Assembly: GCA_905221605.1 (NCBI GenBank)
Contig: CAJNDS010002077.1
Coordinates: 437,501-501,500, forward strand
Source of the DNA: Symbiodinium natans
Lineage: Eukaryota > Sar > Dinophyceae > Suessiales > Symbiodiniaceae
DNA: 64,000 nucleotides
Direction: 5' to 3'
Of the stretch, positions 10,104 through 19,400 are shown piece after piece. Each line of letters opens with the position of its first letter. The stretch's first letter is position 1. A program made the position numbers and the translations under genes. The notes below the pieces were generated by a model, which worked only from the letters and a program-made list of their open reading frames with translations, was not told the DNA's origin and did no database searches.

Positions 10104-13100
10104 CTCTCTTTCTCCAATCGAAAACTGTCCTTAGTGTCAGAAACTTACCTTCCTCTGAACACTCTTCCTTCTTGATCGTCTTCACAACCTTCATGTTGGC
10201 GAGTTTGTCAAGTTCAGCTTTTCCTGCCTCTGCATCCAATCTTTCAAGTTCCTCTTCGCTGACTTTCGGTGGTCGATCCTCATCTTCTTCTTCTCCTTCA
10301 CTATCCGCTTCATATTCCTCTTCGCATTCCTTCCAGACTCTTTCTTCCCAAAGGTCATCTTCATGATATCCTGTTTCGTCTTCCTGTTCTTCTACCTGTC
10401 CGGCGTACAACGGTGGAAATAGACTTCCTTTCGGACTTCCAGGATCAGCACTTGTAGGTGAACTTTCCGCAGTCTTTTGTTGCTTCGTCGGTGGCTCCTC
10501 AGCATCTGCTGTTTTACTAGCTTTCGCAGGTTCCTCTCTTTCTTCTCCTTCAGTTTCTCTCTTTTGTCCCCCGCCTTGGTTGGAATCCGTTGATGAACTT
10601 CGAGGTGTAGGTTGACCACTGCTCAGCAATAGATCACTGATTGTGTCATGCTTTGAACTTTCCACATCAGATCCTGCCTCATCTCCTGCTGGCTCTGGCT
10701 CATTTTCTCCTCCTTCTTTCTCTTTGCCTGGTTCTTCCATGATTCTCGGTAACGGTGCCGCATGCGCGGTGTGCCCTAGCCTTGGGGCTTTCTTCGTCCA
10801 AGGAGAACCCTGAAGTTGAAGGGTCTCACGTGCGCGCCACGCTGGTTGTGTGCGCCGCACAGATCTTGACGTAAAGATCCCATCTTTTGATGTAATCACG
10901 TCCATGTCCCGGTCGTCCTTTCCAACCCATATTCCTCCTGTCCACAAGGATCGATTCTTCACTCCTCCAGGCTTGGCCAGACCAAACACATACTCTCCGA
11001 AGGGTAAAATCTGCCCTTGGTATGGTCTCCCGTAGACCAATTGGAAAGCTGTACTCTGCGTCCCTGAGTGTAGGTGGTACCTGTTGAACAACCATGCTGC
11101 GTGGTGAATTGCCCACGCTCGTAAAGCATGATCTTCAGGAATCTTTTCCCCAATCCGATCCTCGACCATTTCAATCATCGTGAGGCTTTGTCTCCTGAGG
11201 TTCTGAATGTGGCGTTCCACTCTCGCTGTTCTTCCTTTGTGATAGGGCTTGTTTGGATACTTTCCAGCCTTGTAGCCTAACTTTTGTCGTATTGCTACAA
11301 TCAAATCCAGTAAGGCTGTTGTCGCTGGCTCCACATCAATCGCAAACAGAACTTCTTCGGAAATGTAGTTCATCTCGAGAGAAAACTTCACCACTTTCTC
11401 GGCCAACTTCTTCGTCGGTGCTTTCCCCGGCACTGGAATCGCCCACGAAAATCGAGTCCATGAATCAAGAATGATCAGACTCACACTGTTCTGACCCATG
11501 TACATGAAGTCCATCTGGATCACTGGCTTTCCTGGGTCTTCATACTTTGCTTCACTGCTTTGTGGGGTATGGTCCTGTTTCGACTTTGCCGCTGCACAGA
11601 AATCACACCATGGTTGCATTGGCATGTGGGTTGCCATATGCTCTTCAATCTCTGCTTCTGTCGGTTCGGGCACTCCGGGTCTTGTTCTTGCTTTGGGCCT
11701 TTGCTTCCTCAGCCTGTCTGCAACTTCTTCTGCGTCCTCATCTCTGTCTTCGGTGAGGTAGTTGCACAGTCTCCTGAACATCTTCACCTTTGACCCTGAG
11801 ACGCTCAAACCCAAATACCGACAACCTTCTCGCAGCTTCTCAATCTCACTCGTTGCTGTGAGTGACTCTCCATTCACCACAATAGTACTTCCCATGTCGA
11901 GTTCCAACTCTTGGTGTCCTCCTGCCTTTCCTTGCTGCTTCACAACTCCTTTCGGCACTGGCACCTGCAACTCTTCTGGAGCTCCTCTTTCTCTTCCAAA
12001 CCATTCTGGCTCCTCTTCCATCTTCTTTTCTTCCTCCTTTGGTGCTTCTTCTGGTGCTACCTCTTCTACCAAGCACTTGTCCAGATACTCTGGTGTCCTG
12101 TGCAAGAATGTGAGAATTTCTGATCGAAAAAGCAATCCCGGTATTCGATCTTCCAAGTCGGATTTTCGCTCGAGCAATTCCGTTGCTTCAATCACTTCCC
12201 ATTCGTTGCCCACCTTCACGATGGTGGTCCTGTACTTCCAAGTACCTGTCGGCGGCTTTACAAACTCAAGTCCAAAATGGCGATGGACTGGCGTTCCATT
12301 CGGTAGAAGGCTCCAATCCTTCTCTGGGACTTTACCAAAGTCATAGGCCAAAGTCACCTTGACTGCCCTGACTTGCTCGACTCCTCTAACTTCCGCTGTC
12401 AATCTCAAGCTATTCCTCTGGTATTCCACAGGCACCCGTGCCTTACCATCGGGAGATACAAGTTCCCCCGCCTGGGTTTCTTCTCCCCAGGTCTCGCCCC
12501 CTTGGCGCTGTTTGCATCCCACTGACACAAACTTCCATCCATTTTTGAGTAGCCTTCCTAAAGACAGCAAGATGTTATTGGTGTCCGACAACACAAAGTC
12601 CTCAGTCACACTGCAGCTACTGAACTGCAAAACTGCTCGCCGCATACCTTCAACTCGCATCGCACCCCCTTGTGCGTCTTGCAACCTCAGAGAGGTTGGG
12701 GTCGAAACTTCGACGCCTGCATCCGACAATCTTCGTGGTAACAAACTCACATCTGCTCCTGAATCCAAGATCACCACATGTTGCTTTGTGTCCAACTGGA
12801 CCATTCGCACATTGAGAGGTTCCGATCCTCCCTGACTCAGAGGTTCCAATCCTCCTTGACTCAGAGGTTCCAATCCTCCTTGATTCAGAGGTTCCAATCC
12901 TCCTGGAGGTCCCAATCCTCCTTGAACTCTTTCCAAGCTGTTTTCATACCATTGATACAGCTCATCACTCTCATGATCTTGTTTGTTCTCACTCTCATCC
13001 CCGATGTAGTAGCACTCTGGTCCTTGCACCTCTATCCTTCTGGTGAACCAATCACCTTCTTCTTCTGAAACTTCGCTAAGCTCATAGTGCTCTGTGCCGT

Positions 13101-14928
13101 CAGGTGGTGTGTTCGCAATGTGATGGAAATCAATGTTCCTCACTCTCCTTATCCTGTATTGGCTCGCACTCTGCGACGGAGTAACAGACTCGACTGTCGA
13201 GTGGGGTACCTCGGTGCTGGCCTCGCTCGCCTGCACTTCTCGAACATTGCGGTTTGGACACTCGTTTCCCCAATGTCCTCGCTGCTTGCAGAATCGGCAA
13301 ACATCTCTGTCCAACTTCTTTCCTCCACCTTTCTTTCCTCCTTTGCCATGCTTTCCACCTTTCTTTCCGCCTTTCTTTCCTCCTTTGTGGAAACCTTTGC
13401 CTCGTCCTTTCTTTCCTCCTTTGTAGCTTCCTTTTCGTCCACCTTTTCTCCATTGGCGAAATCCTGCTCCAAAGCTTGACCACGAGTAGGATCCTTTTCC
13501 TCCTTTGTTTCCTTTGTTGCCTTTGTTTCCTTTTCCTCCTCCTTTCTCGTACACTGCATCCACTTCCATTGGTGCTGGTCCTTGATCTGCATTCGAACTG
13601 CTCGCTGTGTTCTGCAAGGTCTTTTGCTTCAACACCGTCTGGTAATCCCAAGTTTTGCTGCTTTGCTCGTATGAAAGAATCGCTTGCTTCACTGACATGT
13701 AGTTTGTTCCTTCGGGCATTGTCAAAGTAAGGTGGTCTCGAATCGCCCTCGGTGAACATCGAAGCAAAACTCCCATCAACAAATCTCGATCGTAGGTCTT
13801 TCCTGAAGCGATCTCGTACTCCCGAACAAGGTTTTCCAGTGAACCAATCTGCTCCACCATGCTCTTGCCCCCATCGAAGTTGGGAAACATCCCAATCGCT
13901 TGACTGAGGGTTAGAGCTCGTTGTTTGGTGGCTGGTTGGTATTCCCAAAGCAAACTTTGATAGAGACGATACCCACATCGCTCCCTGCTCCAATTTCGAG
14001 ACAGTTGCGTTGCTGCTCCCCGCATATACGAAGTCAGTATGTGGTAAAGCTTTGTCGAAAGTTCTCTCTCCACTGTAGTGAGAGTCGAAACATCGATCGG
14101 CGTTGCTCCCAGACTTTCAATCATACTTAGAGCTTCTGAGTACTGCGAATCGGCAAAACCTAGCCAATTCAGAAACTGATGTTTCCAGGTTGTAAAATCC
14201 GGTGGATGCTCTCCCGAGGCTTGTGGGTTCCAAACATCTGGTGCCTTGATCGCCTTTGTCGCACTTTCAATCCTTCGGTTCAGATCATCCGAACTGCTTG
14301 CTTGTTGCTCCAACCTTTGTAGCGCACTCATTCCAACTTGGGTCGCCCTTGTCAATGCAGTCAGAATTTCAGAAAGTTCTGTGGGTTGTTGGGGTGGTCC
14401 ATTCTGCTGCATCCCTTGCACTGCAGAAAACTGTAACACGACAAGCACACACAGCATCGCTCCTCTCTGTTGTTTTCTCACACAAGCACACGAACGCAAG
14501 TGATCTCTCCGTGCCCCTCTGCTCAAGCGCCTCCGAAAACATGAATGTCGCAATCTCCACAAACATGACTGACGACATGACTGCAAGTGCACTGTCGCTT
14601 GCAAACATCCAATGCACAACATGATCGCACCTGATACTCCAAGCATAAGCATCATTGCCATTGCTCCATTGTAATCGAATTGCATAGTCTTGGGGTCGTA
14701 GAGGTTCTTTGCTCCTGGAATACTGGTCCAAATCCACATCACCAATGGATCTCTTGCTCCATTCATAGTCTTGTCGGAGTAGAGGCTCTTGTTTGTACAT
14801 AGGCCATAGAATTTTGATTCCTCCTGGTAGTCGATCTCTATTTTCTCCTCCTGGTAGTCGATCTCTGCTTTCTCCTTCTGGTAGTCGACCTCATCGTCCT
14901 GACCAATCTCCCCATTCATCTTCCTCAT
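10030..14928 (-). CDS. Copia gag - protease - integrase frame (5' part of pol)
   Basis: This frame is open without a stop from 16461 to 10030; the portion likely to be coding starts about 14928 (ATG overlapping the end of ORF A). N-terminus: three DYQEE-type repeats, then hydrophobic segments (LMLGVSGAIMLCIG; MLCVLVVLQF). Then gag (MQQNGPPQQP... onward), a Lys/Gly-rich basic stretch and a CCHC zinc knuckle (CRFCKQRGHWGNEC, ~13263-13305). Aspartic protease LDSGADVSLL lies near 12770. Integrase has an HHCC-like zinc site (HMATHMPMQPWCDFC, ~11610), QMDFMYMG as first catalytic Asp, AIDVEP and VERHIQNL as later acidic residues. It ends in the start of the RT (WKRRCRIVCREFR) at a stop, where ORF C takes over in the +1 frame. 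Confidence 0.82.
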   Translation of the reverse strand: MRKMNGEIGQDDEVDYQKEKAEIDYQEEKIEIDYQEESKFYGLCTNKSLYSDKTMNGARDPLVMWIWTSIPGAKNLYDPKTMQFDYNGAMAMMLMLGVSGAIMLCIGCLQATVHLQSCRQSCLWRLRHSCFRRRLSRGARRDHLRSCACVRKQQRGAMLCVLVVLQFSAVQGMQQNGPPQQPTELSEILTALTRATQVGMSALQRLEQQASSSDDLNRRIESATKAIKAPDVWNPQASGEHPPDFTTWKHQFLNWLGFADSQYSEALSMIESLGATPIDVSTLTTVERELSTKLYHILTSYMRGAATQLSRNWSRERCGYRLYQSLLWEYQPATKQRALTLSQAIGMFPNFDGGKSMVEQIGSLENLVREYEIASGKTYDRDLLMGVLLRCSPRAIRDHLTLTMPEGTNYMSVKQAILSYEQSSKTWDYQTVLKQKTLQNTASSSNADQGPAPMEVDAVYEKGGGKGNKGNKGNKGGKGSYSWSSFGAGFRQWRKGGRKGSYKGGKKGRGKGFHKGGKKGGKKGGKHGKGGKKGGGKKLDRDVCRFCKQRGHWGNECPNRNVREVQASEASTEVPHSTVESVTPSQSASQYRIRRVRNIDFHHIANTPPDGTEHYELSEVSEEEGDWFTRRIEVQGPECYYIGDESENKQDHESDELYQWYENSLERVQGGLGPPGGLEPLNQGGLEPLSQGGLEPLSQGGSEPLNVRMVQLDTKQHVVILDSGADVSLLPRRLSDAGVEVSTPTSLRLQDAQGGAMRVEGMRRAVLQFSSCSVTEDFVLSDTNNILLSLGRLLKNGWKFVSVGCKQRQGGETWGEETQAGELVSPDGKARVPVEYQRNSLRLTAEVRGVEQVRAVKVTLAYDFGKVPEKDWSLLPNGTPVHRHFGLEFVKPPTGTWKYRTTIVKVGNEWEVIEATELLERKSDLEDRIPGLLFRSEILTFLHRTPEYLDKCLVEEVAPEEAPKEEEKKMEEEPEWFGRERGAPEELQVPVPKGVVKQQGKAGGHQELELDMGSTIVVNGESLTATSEIEKLREGCRYLGLSVSGSKVKMFRRLCNYLTEDRDEDAEEVADRLRKQRPKARTRPGVPEPTEAEIEEHMATHMPMQPWCDFCAAAKSKQDHTPQSSEAKYEDPGKPVIQMDFMYMGQNSVSLIILDSWTRFSWAIPVPGKAPTKKLAEKVVKFSLEMNYISEEVLFAIDVEPATTALLDLIVAIRQKLGYKAGKYPNKPYHKGRTARVERHIQNLRRQSLTMIEMVEDRIGEKIPEDHALRAWAIHHAAWLFNRYHLHSGTQSTAFQLVYGRPYQGQILPFGEYVFGLAKPGGVKNRSLWTGGIWVGKDDRDMDVITSKDGIFTSRSVRRTQPAWRARETLQLQGSPWTKKAPRLGHTAHAAPLPRIMEEPGKEKEGGENEPEPAGDEAGSDVESSKHDTISDLLLSSGQPTPRSSSTDSNQGGGQKRETEGEEREEPAKASKTADAEEPPTKQQKTAESSPTSADPGSPKGSLFPPLYAGQVEEQEDETGYHEDDLWEERVWKECEEEYEADSEGEEEDEDRPPKVSEEELERLDAEAGKAELDKLANMKVVKTIKKEECSEEGKFLTLRTVFDWRKRDGVWKRRCRIVCREFRAGAHGGDF

Positions 14929-16171
14929 TTCCAGGGTTTGGCTCCTCGCCCCTTTCTCGCATTCTCCTCCTTTCTGCTCTCCTCCAAGGAGAATTCGGGT
15001 AGAGCGTAGTGGTTTGCGTTGCTCCCCCTCGCTTCGGTGGTGGTCCCTTTGGCTCTGGAGGTGGCGCCTTGCTTCCAGCAGGTCGTTCCTTCGGAGGTGG
15101 TCCTCTGGAACTGCTCCCTGGCTCATTTCTCGCATCTTCCATCCTGGGTTGTAGGGTCCCAGGTCCCGTCCTGGGTTGTAGGGTCCCAGGCCCCGTGTCT
15201 CGGCTGGAACTCGCTGTTCCACTGCTTTGGCTTCGCTGGCCGTACCTGGCTCGAAAGTATGCAACTCCACGAGCAAATTCCTTGGATTCCCTGGCTCTTG
15301 CTTCGTCTCCTGAAGGAATTGCACCGGCACGTCTTGCAGCATACTCCTCCTCATTCCGGCGGACGTGTTCCGCCACTGCTGCGTTGCTGGGTTCCCCGTC
15401 CAGCGTGTGAAGAGGAAGCTTCGTACCACTTGGCATTGGGTCCGGAGGTGGACACTCTGGAGCTCGTTCTTCTCCTGGCGGTGGACACTCTGGAGCTTGC
15501 TCTGGTTCTGGGCCCGCTGGTGGCGGTGGCCCTCCTGACTTTGGAAACCGAACTGGTTCCTGCAAGGCTCGTTCCCTTGCTCGCCGTTGGATCCTTTCCG
15601 TCTCTGCTGCGAGTGCAGAGAGTCTCTCCAGCTGCCTTCGCCTGCGTTGCTCAGCAGACACTTGCTGCTCTTGCAGCTCCAAGGCGATGTGCCCAGACGA
15701 AAGTGTTCTCGGCTCCCTTCTCGGTGTAGGTGGTGCCTCTTGGTACACCATTGTAGTTTCGGGGCTAGAGGAACTAGGACTCCCGATCTCCACTGGCCCG
15801 TCTGGTTCTCCCCCTTCCAAGGGAATGTAATCTCTTCCTTCCACCACTGGTCGTTCGGGCTTCTTCTTCGGCTTTGGAGGCATATACCTTGGTGCACTTC
15901 CACTTCCTTCAGCTGAACTGCTTGCTGAAGATCCGTAGCCTTTTCCCATGCCAACACGGTGAATCTTGATCTCCTTTCTTCGTGGCTCCATTTCTTCTTC
16001 TTGTTCCCCTTCTTCCATGGGCTCTGCGGGTTCCATCGGCTCCATGGGTTCTGTGAGTTCCATTGGCTCCATGGGTTCTGTGAGTTCCATGGGCTCTGTA
16101 GGTTCTGTGAGCTCCATTGGCTCCACAGCATCAGGGTTCCAACCCAAACCATCATCACGGCCACGAGGCAT
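14891..16171 (-). CDS. Copia element ORF A, Pro/Glu-rich low-complexity protein
   Basis: 426 codons starting at the first ATG after the primer-binding site (25 bp downstream), hence the natural first ORF of the element's RNA. It starts MPRGRDDGLG, then has repeated EPMELTEP-type units (residues ~18-50), an acidic stretch, a basic PKPKKKPERP patch, an Arg/Glu-rich probable coiled coil in the middle, and Pro-rich repeats (PECPPP, DTGPGTLQPR twice). No known domain recognised. It overlaps the long gag-pol frame, which is open throughout on the same strand in another frame; the composition of ORF A looks more protein-like than that shadow. It may be a gag-like or accessory protein; function unknown. 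Confidence 0.6.
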   Translation of the reverse strand: MPRGRDDGLGWNPDAVEPMELTEPTEPMELTEPMEPMELTEPMEPMEPAEPMEEGEQEEEMEPRRKEIKIHRVGMGKGYGSSASSSAEGSGSAPRYMPPKPKKKPERPVVEGRDYIPLEGGEPDGPVEIGSPSSSSPETTMVYQEAPPTPRREPRTLSSGHIALELQEQQVSAEQRRRRQLERLSALAAETERIQRRARERALQEPVRFPKSGGPPPPAGPEPEQAPECPPPGEERAPECPPPDPMPSGTKLPLHTLDGEPSNAAVAEHVRRNEEEYAARRAGAIPSGDEARARESKEFARGVAYFRARYGQRSQSSGTASSSRDTGPGTLQPRTGPGTLQPRMEDARNEPGSSSRGPPPKERPAGSKAPPPEPKGPPPKRGGATQTTTLYPNSPWRRAERRRMRERGEEPNPGNEEDEWGDWSGR

Positions 16172-16196
16172 GGCTTCGGTCCCGGATGCACAGTGT

Positions 16197-16208
16197 GCTC
16201 CGCTACCA
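16197..16208 (-). promoter_or_regulatory. Primer-binding site (initiator Met tRNA type)
   Basis: Minus-strand TGGTAGCGGAGC lies immediately inside the 5' LTR. Its first bases fit the 3' end of eukaryotic initiator-Met tRNA (...TACCA), the usual Copia primer. The same 12 bases follow the 5' LTR of the other Copia element at 24339, independent support for the assignment. Confidence 0.8.
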
Positions 16209-16344
16209 TGCTAAACTTCAAGTCGCTCTTTTTCCTTGAACCGGTAAAAGCGCTGTCGGTAAAAACATGAGTCACAAATCCACACATGCTCATCAACCCT
16301 TTGGGTTGGTAGGTGGGGTTCCCAGGTAGTAGAAAAACTTTACA
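16209..16344 (-). repeat. 5' LTR of the minus-strand Copia element
   Basis: 136 bp, identical to 7315-7450. It should hold the promoter of the element. It is short for a Copia LTR and similar in size to the LTRs of the second Copia element in the window. Confidence 0.95.
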
Positions 16345-16349
16345 GTATA
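16345..16349. repeat. Target-site duplication GTATA (right)
   Basis: Right-hand copy of the 5-bp duplication made on Copia integration; immediately followed by the resumed LINE 3' sequence (GCATGTCTGAACACC). Confidence 0.9.
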
Positions 16350-16482
16350 GCATGTCTGAACACCATCCTCCGCTCGGGCGTAAGCTCCATAGCGCTGAGT
16401 GATGCTGCGCAGTGTCACGTGAAGAAACGCTACCTGGCCACCTTTCAGGAGGAGACCTCACTCGAATGGTGAATCTTGAACA

Positions 16483-19400
16483 TCAGTTCAGTCGATGGAG
16501 GAGTAGGAGATAAGCTCCGGACTCCATCTGTGCTCGTTCATGACTTGTGGGAGAGAAGCCCGGGCTGGAATCATCCCCTACCTTCAGAGACGGAAGCAAG
16601 GTGAAGGATCTGTAATGACCCGAGGTGGCTTCCTGTCCGATATGGAAGAGTCCCGAAACAGATTTATAGCGAACAAAAGATGGAGAGTCAGGCCGAGTCC
16701 AGACTGGCAGCTGTATTTCGTCCTGCAAGCCAGTAAGCCTCCAGTGTTGCTTCTCTCCGGCATTCGTGAACCTTGGCAGAGACACAAAAATATATGAAGG
16801 TGTGTACAGCAGCGCTGCCGTGGAGTCATGAGGGGAATGCCACTCGTGTACAAAGAAAGACAACGAATAGGTTGAGACAGGCGCTGCCAGGGGGTCAGGC
16901 TGTGACAGCCTGGTCGGGTCAGTGCCTTCCGGGAAGGTTAGTATAAGAGGGGAGAAGCCCGTTGAGTCGGGTATGTCAGCATCATAGACCCTTTTCCAGG
17001 GAGTACTTTGTAAGGAGCCATGGTGATTAGCCAGCAGAAACATCAAGTACTCGAGTGCATCACTTTGTCGGTTGGCAAGCCTCCAGTCAGGGTGACAATG
17101 TGGCAGCGATTCAAGTGCAAGAACGGAGATCGGGCGCGATGCCCTTTCTCGAAGTTCTCTCTGGAGTGGTTGAAGGTTCGACCAGTCCACTGAGGCGTCT
17201 TCCCTCAGAGCGCTTATCATTTGCAAAACTGAAATGGCGTAGCACAAGTTGTGTGGATTAATCAACTGCGGCATAGGCAGAGCTACAGAAGGCAGTGGTG
17301 GATGGGAGTCATCCACTTCTGTCGCAGGTGGTTGGGCAGGTCCTGCACTCGGCTGTGCAACCTGAGAGGCACTCCCTGGACGAAACCATCGCTGAAGCTG
17401 GCTTTGCTTTGGCTGGAGAGTTTTATTAGAAGCCTGCAGGGTCTGCTGTTGGGATGCCTTAGGCAGGGGGGTGACCTGCGTCGGGGATTCTAATTGCGTA
17501 GAGAGGGCCGTGTGCAGCCGTGGGGTGGCGACCGCAGAAAGAGATGCGCCAGTCCCAGTATTATTCGGTGAAAGGTGTGAAATCTGAGTTTGTGGGAGAG
17601 ATGAATGAGATCTGGAGAGAGGGGCCTCAGGGTGCAGAAAGAAGAAGAGCTGCAATTGCTGAATGACTGGGCACTGCTTTGTATGTCTGGGAACGCTCTC
17701 CACTTTCACGCCGCAGGCAGGGCAGGGGGACAAGCGGGTTAGCACGTACATCTTAGAAGTGTTATTCCCCGCAGAAGCTTTGTAAGAAGCCCATTCTGCT
17801 CCGTGTTTTTTGGTGAGGTGGAAGGCTATTTTTGTCGTGGAGGCTATCCATGAGTCGCAGAGAAGGCAGGTTCTGGTAAGCTGCCGGCCGAGGTTGCCAG
17901 TGATGAGCTCAAGGAAGGTCTGTCCTCCGGCCTGCTGCAGCAATTCAGTGCACATGCGCGAGATGAGCGGCGCTGTGTCTAACTGCAAGGTAAGCTGGAC
18001 CGAGGGTGCAGCAGCAGCCTGCCGGTCTGATGAAGGCTCAATCTCCTGGCTGGAGGAAACCTCACTCGCCTTGGGATGAACCACGTCAGCCAGGGTGGCT
18101 GCTGCAGGTCTAGAAAGCTTAAAGCCGTCCTGTCTGCAGACTCTGCGCTCAACGTGTTGCTGTAGATTATGCCAGTTTTTGAACTTCGTCTGGCAGTTAG
18201 AGCATTGAGGCATGCCTCCCACGGAATGCTTTAGGCGTGAGAATTCAAGAGGTGGCAGGGCAGGAGCCGGGTGCTTGACTGTCCGGTGTGTTCTCAAACC
18301 CGCCGCAGTGCGAAAGACCTTTCCGCAACAGGCATGCGTGGGTACGTCCGGAGAGGGGTCGTTGTCGACCTCCGTGAGCAGCTTGCGATAAGAGGCTACA
18401 ATCTCCTCCGCCGTTTGCAGGGTGGAGGGAATGGTTAGGATATCCTCGTTAGGCCAGGCACCGGGCTGAGTGAAGGGCAAAGAACACGTTTTGGCCGACA
18501 TGGATGTCGAGCAGGAGGTGACCTCACTCGCTGGAGCTGCATGCCGGCGCTTGCGAAGGGAGTCTAGTCGCTGGGCTGAGCGATCATGAAGCTGCTGAAT
18601 GGGAGGAACTAGCTTAAGACGCGTGAAGAGCGCTGCAGTAGTTTCTCGAGTCTTATGCACAGGGTTATGTGTTACCGCCCTTACCTGTCTGGCATGCCAT
18701 GAGCGAAGAGCTCGTGCCCGCCGTCCTGAAAGACCAACAGATTCCAGGCCAAAGGTGGCCGTGGACCAGACGGTGGCCCTCCAGACAAGCAGCCTGGATG
18801 CAGTTTTTGTCTTGCGCTTATTGTGAATGAATTTGCGCACTGTCTGCTTTTTCTTCGCCGCTCTCTCTTGTCTTAAGGAGAAAGTGAGATCCTCCGGGTT
18901 TGAGTAACTGACCATTACCCCAAGATATTTAAAGGAGTCTACCAGCTCGAAGGAAGGAAGGGAGGGAAGTGGGGGAAGAACAGAGGAGTTTGAAAGCAGA
19001 ACTGGCCGCCTAGGCTGTTTTGGGGCATCTATGTTCCAGACCGTGACTTTCCGGCCCGAGCGCAGCTCCTGTGACTTGAAGAGCTTCTTGGCCTGCTGTG
19101 CATGGCGACCGGCCAATTTGACCATAATGTTGCACTTTGCATAGTTTACCTCTAGTCCGGCTTCTTGCAAATAGTGCAGTAGCAGTCTTACCATGTCATG
19201 AGCCGCGTAGAGGTCGGACCAGTTGTGGATGTCCCGGTGAATGACGAGATCATCCGCAAACCCTGTGAGGAACTGCTGTATGGGAGGGAACCCTATGTGG
19301 GTTGCCACAAGCCGGAACGCCTCCGTTATGACCAGGGAGAAAAGCGAGGGGGCCAGTTTGCAGCCCTGCTTGATACCTCTAGTTGAGGTGACTGAGTCCT

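Larger units (their letters stand above)
7315..16344 (-). mobile_element. Copia-like LTR retrotransposon inserted in LINE copy 2
   Basis: 9,030-bp element bounded by two identical 136-bp LTRs (7315-7450 and 16209-16344), each reading TG...CA, and flanked by a perfect 5-bp target duplication GTATA (7310-7314 and 16345-16349). Read on the minus strand the order is LTR, primer-binding site, ORF A, gag-protease-integrase frame, RT-RNase H frame with an odd C-terminal extension, purine tract, LTR. Integrase before RT is the Copia (Pseudoviridae-type) order. Identical LTRs mean a young insertion. Confidence 0.93.

Noticed and set aside
14929-16461. Extension of the gag-pol frame upstream through ORF A, the LTR and into the LINE
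   Set aside because: The frame is merely open; it passes through the primer-binding site and LTR into unrelated LINE sequence, so the true start must be downstream.
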